From contig CM068372.1 in assembly GCA_034769895.1 (NCBI GenBank), positions 235,246,843-235,310,842 on the forward strand: a stretch of 64,000 nucleotides of DNA, given 5' to 3'. The position numbers and the translations under genes are program-made. Under the pieces are notes generated by a model that was not told the origin of the DNA, did no database searches, and saw only the letters and a program-made list of their open reading frames with translations. Source of the stretch: Magicicada septendecula (taxonomy: Eukaryota > Arthropoda > Insecta > Hemiptera > Cicadidae). How positions within the stretch are numbered: position 1 is the stretch's first letter; every line of letters starts with the position of its first letter. Positions 1-10,540 of this stretch are shown here, one piece after another.

Positions 1-140
1 TGGAACGCCCGTGCGCGGCCTTAAGTCCCGTGTGCGACATAACGACGCTTTGAGTACTCCAGCAAGAGTAAAGACAGACGTCCGACTTTCAGTAGCGTCC
101 ATTGTCTCAGGTTAGGCTACGAACACACGAGGCGGTTTCT
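1..140. other. CpG-dense stretch at window edge
   Basis: About a dozen CpG dinucleotides fall in 140 bases, against an otherwise AT-rich, CpG-poor background. No ORF or repeat family is recognised. It could be the edge of a promoter-type CpG cluster or of a younger repeat outside the window. Confidence 0.3.
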
Positions 141-1699
141 CAGCAGTGTTTGCGGTGCGTGATTCAGTGCAACCTAAAAAGGTTACAGGGAATCCTGTAT
201 TTTTTCTCCCATTGGTTTCCTCACGGGAAGTCATTCCTTCGGTTTATCAATCTACATGTTTTACATTTCCATTAAATACATTCAAATCAAATAGTTTTTG
301 GTACACAAATAATTTAATTACTCTTATAAACATCTTCAAACAATATTCCAACCATATTTTTGGACATAGGCTACGTGTAACACGTAGGCTATACATACTT
401 TTCCCCCCACCCCACCACAACAGATTAGCCATCCAAAATCAAATCCTGGACGCGTTAATGCTTGCTAAACACTATTTTTTATGCAGTACACGTGTTGTGT
501 TTACATTCATTACAGCGTGTTTACATTAATGACACTGTTAGCGTGTCATTACATAATTCCACGGTTTTGTTACTGCAAACAATCAGCCACTTTCTGATCT
601 CTGATACACTTATATGCGACCCCGTACGCGTGTACGTTTACTTCGGAATTTTAATTGGTGCGTTACTTAGTGCACGTTAACCTATGTATGTGTCTGATAA
701 ACAACGCCGTTAAGCGTTCGTTCACCATAAACCGCATGCAAAGTTTATTTAAAAACAAAACTTCCGCAAATTCGAAGAGAAGGGAAACACGAGAACTTAC
801 ATTGGCATTGCTGGGACAGTTTCCTTTTTTGGTTATATTCATGATTTGCGTATTACATGAAATGGATTCATGGTTTTAAAGGGTTCTGTGATAATGCGCG
901 GGCCGATTATACATCCATTTGCAAACCACAGTCACTAACACACGCACGCGCGCTCGCGCACCAAGGGTAGACCTTTCAACAGAGTTCTTGAATTCGAAGG
1001 CAAACTGCTCCAAGGTGCGAATGTCAATGAAACCAAAAAATAAGATGAATTAGTTGCTAAATAATATTTTTAGGAGTATATTAAAATCACTTTATTTATT
1101 TATATGTAAAATCTTCCATTTAGTTATGTAATAAATAAGTAATGTACGCATTAATTGTAGATGTAAAAATACGTAGTACAACCAAATTCTTACACGTGTA
1201 TTCATTTCCTGTAAACCCAATGATTGAAGATTATGAATCTAATTTTTTTTGTTATTTGTACTTGAGAACATAATTATTCTTTTCCTGACACTGACTTTGA
1301 GAAACTAATTGGAAATTAAAAAAACAAATAAAAAATTAGACTGGTAGCAAATAATGAAAGACGAATAATGTTAGCAGATAATCTTATGTCACAAGCCGGA
1401 ACTAACAGAAAAGTTTGCTGTATAATAATTATACTAGTAAAATAATGTTAATTATACATGAAAATAATGTTTTTCGATCAAAGTATGTAATGTATGTACG
1501 TATCAATGTATGTATGTATGTATCAAAGTATGTATATCAAAGTTTTTCGACACAAAGTATGTAAGTAATCTTTTTTCCCAGGTTCTAAAATGCCCTGTGT
1601 TTGCTAAGCCCTGTATAAAAACGGTAAGCCTCAAAATTAACTAACGTTTTGGTCATTAACAAATTCAAGAACAAAATATACGTCTCATAACAAGCTTAC
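141..1699. other. No gene recognised; AT-rich with simple repeats
   Basis: No coding similarity was seen on either strand; open frames here are short and rely on non-ATG starts. The stretch holds an alternating CA/CG run near 940-960 and a degenerate TATG-rich run at about 1488-1562. Confidence 0.5.
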
Positions 1700-2037
1700 T
1701 TTCTTATATACTGTCAAGCTCATAAAATATACTTCTTTATACAACCGTTCACCGTGAAGAGGAATAACCATGCAAATGTTTACGATGAAAAAGTTGATAA
1801 CTTGTTGAGAGCATGAAATCGCACCGTTTGTGTCATTCATAGACTTTAAAGAGACATACAATTCAGTTAAGTGAGCTATAGTACCAGAAATAATGCAAGA
1901 ATTTACCATATCTCCGAAGCTGATAAGACTGGTGCACGCGATCACGAGAACACGGTTAATGGTAAAACAGCTAAGGACTTTGTCATTTGGTTTGTTCTTA
2001 GACAAAATGACCAGTTTCTTTCGATTTTCCAAAATTG
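1700..2037 (-). CDS. Possible chemoreceptor (gustatory-receptor-like) internal exon
   Basis: An open frame on the minus strand encodes about 112 residues with two hydrophobic stretches, one around VLVIACTSLISFG and one around VINFFIVNICMVIPLHG, separated by a polar loop. This spacing, the segment NSCIISGTIAHLTELYVSL and the following charged helix (ERLYKEVYF...TVYKK) resemble the penultimate membrane-helix exon of insect 7tm_7 gustatory receptors. The frame is closed by a good donor (GTAAGC, at 1694-1699 on the complement) after codon TVYKK, phase 0, as is common in that family. Upstream the sequence TACCTGTAG at 2038-2046 could be an acceptor. I did not find the expected last exon (a TYhhhhhQF-type motif) in 1-1690. 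It may be a pseudogene exon, a different membrane protein or chance. Family assignment is inference. Confidence 0.35.
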
Positions 2038-2070
2038 CTACAGGTAGGTAGTTAAACGCGGAAGGACACA

Positions 2071-2583
2071 TGGGCGTATGCAGAATTTTATTCGTGTGGA
2101 GGGGGGGGGGGGTCAACGTTATGATAACTCATCTCCTAACCACATTTGTGTAGGTATACAGAATCAATTGTTATTATAATAAATATGCTTACTGCCAATT
2201 ATCCCTATTATAAACAATTTATTTAGACCTTATACTAAAAGGATAGACTGGCTAGGTCACCCAGAGTGGATGAATGATCAGCGTATGCCAGATAAAATCC
2301 TGAAGACACAGGTGTATAAAAGCAGAAAGAGGAGTCGTCGATCTAGAATAAGATGGCTGAACGATCTCAGAAGAATGGATGTGAGTGGTTACGCTAAGAT
2401 GGCAAGGGATAGGAGACATTGGAGAAGATTGGTGTTGGAAGCCAGGGCTCAGGTTGTGCTGTAATGCTGAAGAAGAAGAATATTAAAAGGATAAGATAAG
2501 GACACAATATTATGGATTTTTACCTGAGCGAGAAATTTCGAGGGATATCCCCCCCCCCCAAAAGTCGCTTCTGCGTACGCCCA
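2071..2583. mobile_element. Small DNA-transposon-like element with inverted ends, carrying a LINE fragment
   Basis: The left end (TGGGCGTATGCAGAA) and the reverse complement of the right end (TTGGGCGTACGCAGAA) match at 14 of 16 positions. Both ends lead into a poly-G/poly-C run (2100-2112 and 2550-2559), so they look like terminal inverted repeats. No clear target duplication is visible. A LINE tail (2237-2464) lies inside, either a nested insertion or captured sequence. The superfamily is not determinable from the ends alone. Confidence 0.45.
2237..2464 (+). pseudogene. C-terminal tail of a non-LTR retrotransposon ORF2
   Basis: The frame reads a W-x-GH-x(2)-WM motif followed by R-x-PDKIL, a basic patch (KSRKRSRRSRIRW), a D-L-R-x-M step and DRRHWRRLVLEA, ending at a stop at 2462-2464. 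This order (W.GH..RM, R.P..iL, basic GRP-like patch, RW..DL, DR..WR..V..A) is typical of the region downstream of the reverse transcriptase in RTE/Jockey-like insect LINEs. Only this last ~75-residue tail is present, so it is 5' truncated. A GAA-rich 3' tail (about 2467-2480) follows the stop, as expected for such an insertion. Confidence 0.7.
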
Positions 2584-2639
2584 AGTAAGTACATAATAAT
2601 GTATAAAAGCCATTACGTGATATATTATGTGAACAAACT

Positions 2640-3334
2640 GGTCATTAGAGCTAAAAATAATTGCATGAAATACGAAGAAATGTAAAATGGTTACAGTAGG
2701 AGGGACTCAAAAGAGAGATGCAGCATTCCAAATATATACATACAGAGAACGAATGGAAGGAAGACTGACTAGTAAATTCCAATAAAGAGAAATGTTTGAG
2801 GCAAGACAAATAATGTGCCAGACCGGTTTCAGGTAAAACAACGATATGCCGGACCACTGAACACATATTAAGAACGACCGATTGCCGAGAACTGCAAAAT
2901 TCATTATAAATAAATACAACACTCAGACCAACAGCATTGCATGGCTGCTGAACATGATCAACAATTAATAATGCGGAGGAGATATTAAAAAGACGGTAAC
3001 ATAAATTAGTTAACAGGATTTTGAAAGTCAGAGGACAGTAACGTAAGAGGATCAGATAAAGATACGTTGATATATTGTAGACAGGTATACGTAGCCTACA
3101 ATATCTACAAGAAATTTGAAATAGATACATTTGCAAATGGTTGAAAACTACGGTGCGTGGGACACGTGAAGATATTGAGGAAGTAAGGATAAACGTATTA
3201 GACAGTACCGGTTTATACGAAGCAAACTTTGGAAAACCTGGCGGGATGCGGTCCTAGCTAATTTAGAAGGAAAAGTGAAAATTGTTACCAAATTTAAAAG
3301 CAAAAGCAAGAACAAAGAATTGTGGGTAAAATAA
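2640..3334 (+). pseudogene. Heavily decayed LINE ORF2 tail
   Basis: Near the right end one frame reads K-TWRDAVLANLEGK and runs to a stop at 3332-3334, and another frame just upstream reads RCVGHVKI at about 3150-3172. Together these match the W.GHV.RM ... RW.DAV..DL order of LINE ORF2 tails. Several frameshifts and stops separate the pieces. Sequence from about 2640 to 3120 may be earlier ORF2 sequence too far decayed to prove. A 161-codon minus-strand frame overlaps it and I treat that as a shadow. Confidence 0.45.
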
Positions 3335-4682
3335 CAAAGCTCTGGGCCTACAAGACCTGTTGAAAGCAGGAAACAAATAAAAGGAAACAACAAAACTATT
3401 TATCACAAATATTTAACTGATTAGTGACTTCCGGTCTATTTATCAAAGCCAGTTTTCGAAAAAAGCATTCAGTGCTCAGTACTGATATCCATACATTTAC
3501 TTTCATCTGCGTAACCTATACATTAATAAATATGTAAATACATATGTAATTCCAGTAATTACATATTTAGTACTGTATTTATTACATAACCACATACTCG
3601 GCACTTGGTATTAATACTCGGAATATTTTATTAACACTTGAATTTAATAAATAAATACTTGGTATAGTCCTACAGATAATTTTTTTTTCTTGACAATTGT
3701 TTTACCAGTTACGCCAGCTTCAGAGGTTAAGTTTGAACTAAGAGATTTGAAATAAATAGGTTAAACCGTTTACCTGGGACTTTCCAATGCCCCCTTAGTC
3801 ATACATTATCTCTATCACTCCAACTACTACACACATTTCAAATCTAACCTCTGAAGCGGCTGTAACTGATGAAACGAGTGTTTATTTATTCAATTCAAGT
3901 ATACAGTACATGCACATTATATAATTACATATATAAACTGACGTAGACCATGCAATGTTTGTTAAATATATAAGTTTACTGTAAAAAATTTTTAATTCCT
4001 AAATAAATTTACTAACCCTTAAAAATAGTTATATCTGCTGCTAATACAACTTGCTTTTTTATTTATTTAGAGTTAAATTAGAATCTGAAAAATTATTAGA
4101 TCACTGTAATTGCAGTTTTTTTTTAACACGACCAGTTACAACCGTGCAGTTCTCCAGCCGTATGGCTTCTTCAGTTTAAATTCTTATCACTTTATTATAA
4201 CGACAAACGTGTAGGCAAAGACTGACCGCAAGCCACAGTTATACTGTATGTCGTGCTGTTTATAGGTGAAGTGTACCTGGTGCAATACATTGTTCATTAT
4301 ATCATTCCTATCTCTGTATATTCAATATGGAGCAAGGTCTTTCGTGTTACTTATTCCCAATCTGCTATAACATATATTGTTTTTACAACTACTGTTTGAT
4401 CACGCGACCCGTCTATGCAGTCCCTGCGCTTTTCTAGGAATTTCCTCTTAGTCATCACTGTGCATGTGTTTGCTATAAACCATGCTTACGTATCCGGTGT
4501 AATTTTGTACGTAATTATTGATGGAATCAGGTCAGTAGGTTAACCTGATTGTAGGTTAATTTAACACTTATAAGAAGACAATGGCGAACCTTAGAAATGT
4601 CGTTACCATAAAACTGGGCGTGTCATAGACAGTTACTGTATTAAGCAACAGAAGCACATTCAAAAACTACTTGCTTTTTACT
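3335..4682. other. No gene recognised
   Basis: AT-rich sequence with short palindromic TA runs (for example near 3530-3670) and no credible coding or repeat signature. Confidence 0.5.
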
Positions 4683-5440
4683 TCCATGTTCCGTATGGAA
4701 GTATGGTCTTCCATGTTCCGTAAGGAAATGGAAGTATGGTAATGCCAGAAAAAATCCTGTTCGAGATAAGGGTTGATTCTGATTGTACTATCCTCAAAAC
4801 ATGAAGAAAAGTGATTTTTCGAAAAGTGTGTGTGTGTGTATGTGTAGAATTTTTTCTATGGCGAACGATAACTGCCGCAAATTTAAACAGAATCAAATAA
4901 TTTTTTACATACATCCCTGAATTGTAGAGGACTCAAGGCCTATAGATCTTGGTGAAGATCGGTTAAGGGGAAGAGATAGTTTACCTGAAAGGTTTTATGT
5001 TTTAACAAGAGTAAAGTACTTAATTTGGTAAATAAAGTATCCTGAGAAGAAGGTCATAATAATCCACTGTAGATGAAATATCTATAAATGAAAATGATAG
5101 TTGAAGGGGAGGGGATAATTTTTTATATGTGTACTACGTTATCGGCAACAAAGAAGTAGTTTGTTGTTAAAATTCCTTGCCGGGCTGTTTGGCCGTGGGC
5201 CAATGTTTTCTGCAAAATCAGACATTTCGACAGTGTTATCGACTGCCATCATCAGTGAAAATCGAGTTCGCTAACGTGAGGTGATACGTTACTGATCATA
5301 GTACTGTGGTTAACGCTGAAGAAAGAATTAGTTTCTATGGAAATATTTCATTTCGAAAATGATTTTAAATATAAATTTTAGAACATGTACCTAAGTCATG
5401 TATGGTTGTCCATTCCGATATTTAAAACTCCCGACGAGAC
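4683..5440 (-). repeat. Hammerhead-bearing repeat, copy I (Penelope-like terminal type)
   Basis: On the reverse strand this block matches 11700-12820 nearly end to end: the same ATATCGGAATGG start, the same CTGATGA...GAAA core, the same AAACATTGG segment, one 165-bp unit (about 4850-5010), a short GT run, and the same TTCCATGTTCCxTAAGGAAATGG end. The two copies lie in opposite orientation about 6.3 kb apart. The core resembles the hammerhead motifs known from Penelope-like element terminal repeats, but no Penelope coding sequence is attached here. Confidence 0.6.
5221..5255 (-). ncRNA. Hammerhead-ribozyme-like core
   Basis: Read on the minus strand: CTGATGA, then a 6-bp stem (GGCAGT with ACTGTC, one G-U pair) closed by a short loop, then GAAA and TGTC. 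These are the conserved box CUGANGA, stem II and box GAAA of the hammerhead fold. Stems I and III and the cleavage site are not obvious, so catalytic activity is unproven. Confidence 0.5.
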
Positions 5441-6066
5441 AGGCTCAAGTTGTAAAGTATCTACTAAATTAAATGAAAGGAAACACTCTCAACAATTTAT
5501 ATTTTAATTTAGCCTGTATTACAGAAGTGACGGAATGGTACAATAAGAAATATCCAAAATATATAAAAAAATAAAATTTGTGACGAGCGTGGATTGACAT
5601 ACCATACAGGATACAGAAACTTATTTATTTATTGAAATAGATGGGGAGAAAATACTTGAAATATAAATGCTAATGACAAACTATAAATATGCAAACATTG
5701 GGATTCGGACCAAAATTAAACTTGACAGGTTATGTATAAATTGCTCTTTTCACGTAGTCATTATAGTCATTAGTAGGAAAAACTTCTCACAAACAACTTT
5801 TCAATTTAGGGGCTGCAGAAAATTATCTGAAAAACCGTTCCTAGAAAATTTTAAATGTTGAAATTACAAAATTTCTAAAAGCTATGCACCCTACATTTTC
5901 CTGTAGCTATATTTACTCATTCTGCCTAAAGATGAGGTAGACATCATGTTGAGGAAAGTACTAGAAAAGTACGAGGAATAGGTCCTGACAATCGACACTG
6001 GAAAACACTCTCATGTGATAGGAATAAAGAGAAACCTTTGTATATTGATGGGAAAACTATATGAAA
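5441..6066. other. No gene recognised
   Basis: AT-rich sequence. Nothing beyond short, chance-length open frames. Confidence 0.45.
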
Positions 6067-6574
6067 TACTCGAAATACAAATACCTTGGAGTGAAGATAA
6101 AGAAAAATAGGAGTAATAATGAAGAAAAATCTAATAGATTGGGGAAAGTAAAGGTTGCAATCATACAACTAAATGAATTATTATTATACACGAGTTTATA
6201 AAACAATAAGAGAAAGTATTTACAAGTATAATGCAGAGGCATGCGAGATTATTGAGATTTTTTATCAAATCCAAGCTTTAGAGATTTTTTGTGAAGGTGC
6301 TGCAGACTTACAAGATAAGTTAGGGCCAAGAATACATCAACATAAAGAGGTTGGGCTGACATGGACATGTCAAGACAATGTCAAATGGAAGATGGCCTAA
6401 GAGGGTTAATAACTGGTCACCTCCAAACACAACGATAAGAGATTCACCAAAGATAGCGTGGAAAAAGCACTTGAAGGAAGGGATACGGGAAACGAAAGAG
6501 GACTCACGGATGAGGATTGTTTAGGCAGAATTAAAGTGGAAGCTAGGATGCAAGAGGCGGTGATACAACGCTAA
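6067..6574 (+). pseudogene. LINE reverse-transcriptase C-terminal remnant
   Basis: The first frame reads KYKYLGVKIKKNRSNNEE then RLGKVKVAIIQLNELL, matching the KYLG..I...GS.EEEI..RIGKAR.AI.QLNS.L block after the RT catalytic motif in insect LINEs. A frameshift leads to RVYKTIRESIYKYNAEACE, matching RLYKTIV.SIL.YGAE.WE. A later frame reads SVEKALEGRD...DEDCLGR before the stop at 6572, matching the V.KAM..RDL..EDW..R tail. At least two frameshifts and internal stops show it is dead. The RT active site is missing (5' truncated). Confidence 0.65.
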
Positions 6575-6857
6575 AAACCTCTCTATATTATATAACAAAT
6601 AATAACAAAGTTATGGACAAGTATCGTGGTACGCACTCTTGGAATCACAAGGAGCCGCGCTTTTAATAACGTCGACTTTTAACTACTTTAAGTTGGCTAG
6701 GCCTACTGAAGATTTTACGAATATACATTATGTGTCTATATGATTAAAATTAATATGAGCTCTTTAGAATTAAATTTAGTCAAAATTTGTCATTAAAAAA
6801 TAAACTAGAATACTAGTGCTCTATCTGTAGTTCATTAGGCTATAGTTTAGTTTCGGA
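6575..6857. other. No gene recognised
   Basis: Short AT-rich spacer between the LINE remnant and the hAT fragment. The 3' end of the hAT element should lie here but no matching inverted terminus was found. Confidence 0.4.
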
Positions 6858-7123
6858 TTAAGCTTGTTTTTCAGCTTGCACTATTACTGTGTCACCTCTT
6901 GTTACATCACTTTCGACATCAAGTTTATTTCTTAACTTTGACTTCAAGTACGTGAGCAGGGAGAATGCGGATTCACACAAATAAGTAGATGGAAACACTT
7001 CCAAAGCTTTTTTGCAAGTTCAGAATAGTCAGTCATTACACATAACCAGAAGTCAGCTAGCTGTAATTGCGAAAACTGAAATTTTAATGAACTGTCAGTT
7101 GAAAGTTCTCCCAATGAATCTTC
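6858..7123 (-). pseudogene. hAT transposase C-terminal dimerisation domain fragment
   Basis: On the minus strand the frame reads EDSLGELS...FQFSQLQLADFW then YSELAKK. After a one-base frameshift it continues FPSTYLCESAFSLLTYLKSK and LRNKLDVESDV, ending at a stop (6858-6860). The FP.TYLCE..FS.LT..K.K.RN.LDVE signature is the hATC dimerisation domain, which the intact enzyme needs for multimer formation. Only about 88 residues remain of a normally 500-700 residue protein: the zinc-finger DNA-binding domain and the catalytic DDE residues are absent. It is a relic and makes no active transposase. Confidence 0.75.
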
Positions 7124-7408
7124 TTTTTGTAGTGTAAGAGAGAGTTCTAGTCAGTTCGGCTGACAAACAGATCTGCTACAAGACATGATTTAAAGACATT
7201 ATTAAAGCCATTAGTTTGAAATTACTTTTACAGTTACAATTAGTTTGAACCAAAAAAATACTGGAATCTTCTACTAATTGTTTTAAGATTCTAAAATTTA
7301 GATTTTAGAGTATAAAATCACAGACAATTACGGTATATTCTAATTTTTCTTAAAAGGGTCTGGGGACCCCCTTATACACTGTCCTGGACCCTACTTTGGG
7401 AACCACTG
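6858..7408 (-). mobile_element. hAT transposon deletion derivative (copy a)
   Basis: The right end at 7408, read on the minus strand, starts CAGTGGTTCCCAAAGTAGGG, a typical hAT terminal inverted repeat. About 170-250 bp further in, the sequence matches hAT copy b at 51.5-52.0 kb, including AATGTCTTTAAATCATG. Then comes the transposase C-terminus. The body of the transposase is missing, so this is an internally deleted copy; the other terminus is not visible. Confidence 0.65.
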
Positions 7409-8777
7409 AGTTAATGTGATTTGAGATTCGAAGACATCATAGAACGCCATGATGGGTCGTCTGTGATTCTTGAATTCTGCTCACCATGGTGCTAGCCGCG
7501 TTACTCATTTGAAAACCGTAAAGGCTCATAAGATTTGTAGCGATTTCAAAATTATAAACAGAGTAAAACAGGTAGGCCTACATAAACTGTTCCCGACTGA
7601 TTCATAAACTATAAATAAAAACATAAAATTAAGGTAATTTGATTATTTACTATTTACTTGTTTTTAAATAATGTTTGTGTAAATGATTACATTTTTCAAG
7701 TGGTTTTTTTTTTATTAAATCTGCAATATTTTGTTGAGAGCAAGCAATAAACATATACAGGTATAGGCCCTACCAATAATTGAACCGTCTTAGGCTGACT
7801 ACTTAGCACAATGAACAAATTTTAAGAATTCCATTTCAGATAGCGTGATAAGAAAGTTTTAGTTTTGTATGTAAATAAAAGAGAATCGTATGTAAATAAA
7901 GTCTCCGTCCAGTTAGGCATGACTCCTTTGTAGTAAGTAGTCAATTGTAATAGTCAATCGATATTCGATTTATGTCACACATAATTATGGTTGGCACATT
8001 TACTGACTATGTACCGAGAAGACTTCATTTTCTATTTCTAATTTAATTCCTTTCGTTAGTATCAAACTAAACGAATTAGTTTTGATTTTATAGAGGTTAT
8101 CAGAACGTGTAGGCCTACGCGAGATCCTCAGCATCGCAGTATAAGTAAAAAAAGACTGATGATTAAACTATAGAGTATTCTTGCAGCGAAAAAGTTTAGG
8201 CTGAAATTAACGAAAAAAAAAACAAAAACAGCTCACTACACCTTACTGAGAAACTCAACTGGTCACAAGGATTCCCCATTACACAGCAATCATCGGTGGT
8301 CTCCCACGCAGTTGAATATTTATAACTTGCTCCAAAATAAGTCATCTTTATTGTGACCTACGTGTTGGGAAAACACCTTTTCTCTACATAACCTAACGAG
8401 TCAGAATATACATCACTAACAATTTGTGTATTATTCGTAGGCCTAAAGTAAATAATCTGACATTGAGATCATTCACGGATTAGCATAAAGTACCTGAGAG
8501 CATAAAATACTTAATCACTTTTACTATCTACGTTCAAATACACTTGTTCCATATTCGTTCGATCCTACTCCCATTCTTCTACAGTTAATTCAGTATAACG
8601 AGTAAGTAATCACGAAATTTTTCATGAATTTATTTTCAGTTTTGAGAACCGGCTTTCTTTGATTAAGATTTACTGTTTCAGCTTATGTCAGCAGTCTCTT
8701 GCGTCTTGTGATTTAGCCTTATTGAGCTGCTCCTAAAAGAATCTGGAGCTATCAATGCGTTGTTTACTAACTCTCTA
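7409..8777. other. No gene recognised
   Basis: AT-rich sequence with TAGGCCTA-type palindromes near 7573, 8110 and 8437. No coding or repeat family was identified. Confidence 0.45.
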
Positions 8778-8996
8778 TTAAAATATATTATAGACCCTTC
8801 GCACGCTCCGTCCTGATTGTAGGAATAAACCATTTTCGAACTCTTCACGCACCTTTCTATTCCACCAGCTCAGCACAATCAGTTCCAACAGCCGTATTCT
8901 AATAAAATCCATGATAAGAACTTGAATATTAACATACAATGGAAAAAACAGAATGTCGAACATTGCCAACAAACACCAACCAATGAACTCGTTTCA
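8778..8996 (-). CDS. Possible chemoreceptor-like exon (membrane segment)
   Basis: A minus-strand open frame bounded by stops encodes about 72 residues. It starts with a strongly hydrophobic run (FIGWCLLAMFDILFFPLYVN) followed by IQVLIMDFIRIRLLEL and WWNRKVREEF. The pattern PLYVN-x-QVL...DFI...LN/WN-R resembles the fourth membrane helix and following loop of insect gustatory receptors. A GTGCGT donor on the complement at 8847-8852 would end the exon in phase 0 after WWNRK. It lies upstream, in minus-strand order, of the other receptor-like exon at 1700-2037, which would fit one gene with a long intron. No convincing acceptor was found. This is weak and could be chance. Confidence 0.25.
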
Positions 8997-9867
8997 TCAC
9001 GGAACTCCAGCAAGCGACTCATTTCTTCTTAAACATTCTACCAAAATATGAAGTGTGTTAACATGGATTAGCTGCCGCGTGACAGTGGAATTCCGTATTA
9101 GCATTTGAAGGAAAGATTTTAAGAAGATTTCTGTAAATTAATGTCCGAAGTGAACTACTAGAAGAGACTAGAACTGAGTCGATCAAAAGAAGCGACCTCT
9201 AGCGAAGCTTCAATTCATTTTCGTTAGATAAGAATCTGCGCGTCGATTCAGAACATAAAAAATTCGCAAACGATCTTCTGATGCTGAGGACAGAGAACTG
9301 CCGATGACTGTCATGAACGAAATTGAACTATCGGAAGATATCTTTCATAATTCCAATCTCACCGATGAAGTATTCGGAAATTGCTTCGAGAATACAAACT
9401 ATGATAAGATAAAGGACCGAGCTATACCTTCCTCGCACCATTTAACAAGAGTGCAGTAAGGTCATAACCGAGATCACTGAACAGCTAAAAAAAAGTCGGT
9501 CAGAGCTCAGACCCAGTCAAAGGTCAGCTAGAAGTGTTAGCGTACTCGTCCAGGCGGGAATTCTTCAACTACATCATATTGCCAAATAGCCAACTCATGG
9601 GTTGTACTTGAAAAATAATGCTCCTACAAATCTTGGATGTCGCAAAAAGGACTCTGCAATAGCTCAAGGCTAACTGTGATTTAGCATTGTAATCACAGTA
9701 TCAAGATGAAGATGACTGGAGAGCAATCTGGTCGAGAAGGATATGTTCTGTGAATCACGTCCGACTTGATCAAATATCACTTGGATGTGATCTGTACTGT
9801 AACACCAGCTTTCGCTATAATAATACTACTAATAAGAACTATTATTATTATTATTATTATTATTACT
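8997..9867. other. No gene recognised
   Basis: Sequence of mixed composition with no coding similarity I could confirm. It ends in an ATT trinucleotide run (about 9839-9866) that abuts the R1-like LINE fragment. Confidence 0.4.
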
Positions 9868-10374
9868 TATAGAATACAGATAGCATTTATTCGAAAGAAG
9901 AGACGAAATTGGAAGGGATGCCGTAAAGTATGAAGCCAGGGAACTCACTCTCCGGCACTGGCAAAATCGTTGGAATAGAGAGGCTAGAGGAAGATAGACC
10001 GCAAGGTTCATACCAAACTTGAAGGAATGGATCGACCGCCAACATGGTGAGGTCAACTACCATCTGACCCAGTTGGTCAGTCGACACGGCAATTTTAGTG
10101 CCTACCCCCGCAGAATGGGAAAGTGCAGAACCCAGCATGCCAATACGGAGACTCTCCCCATGAAGATGCCTCGCACACGTTTTTTAAGTGCTGCAGATTC
10201 GCAAGACAGAGGATGCTACTGGAAATGGAGCTCGGGGAGTTCACGCCCGAGAGCGTAGTTGCACGGATGCTCTGTGGTAAGGCGAAATGGGACCGCATCA
10301 ATGCATTTATACAGTGGGTCCTACTAGAAAAAAAAGACAGGCGCAACTTGCACCCAACGGGCAGTAGAAGATGA
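9868..10374 (+). pseudogene. R1-clade LINE ORF2 C-terminus, frameshifted
   Basis: In order: FERRDEIG, RELTLRHWQNRW and EARGR. One frame change later come FIPNLKEWIDRQHGEVNYHL, TQLVSRHGNFSAYPRRMGKC and then, after a second frameshift near 10123-10133, CQYGDSPHEDASHTFFKC, CRFARQR, FTPESVVARML and the stop at 10372-10374. The order WQ..W, W..R.HGEV.Y...Q.L.GHG.F..Y, C..C.....D..HT.F.C.R, tP..iV..ML is the C-terminal domain of R1-clade LINEs, including the Cys-His zinc-binding motif (C-x-H-x-C) used in target binding. The RT and endonuclease domains are missing (5' truncation). R1 elements classically insert in 28S rDNA, but no rDNA flanks this one. Confidence 0.75.
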
Positions 10375-10540
10375 GGAACAACTAAATGGAGCCCTATAAG
10401 GGCGCAATAGGCTCCATCCTGAAGTGGTTCCAGGATGGATATGAATGTCTGAATAAGAGGTGGGTTTTTTAATGGGTGAGAGTCCCACAGACCAGAGGAA
10501 GCACGGCCTCCTCCGAAGGTGCATAAAGCATTTCCCCCTC
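10375..10540 (+). mobile_element. 3' UTR of the R1-clade LINE
   Basis: Immediately after the stop comes GTGGGTTTTTTAATGGGTGA followed by a C/A-rich then GGAAGCACGGCC segment. The GTGGGT(n)T-AGTGGGT pattern is characteristic of R1-clade 3' ends. The end is placed near 10540 where composition changes; no poly(A) tail is seen, as is usual for R1. Confidence 0.5.

Noticed and set aside
2651-3136. 161-codon minus-strand frame with membrane-like composition
   Set aside because: It lies opposite a decayed LINE remnant and looks like its antisense shadow. No receptor-type motif was convincing.
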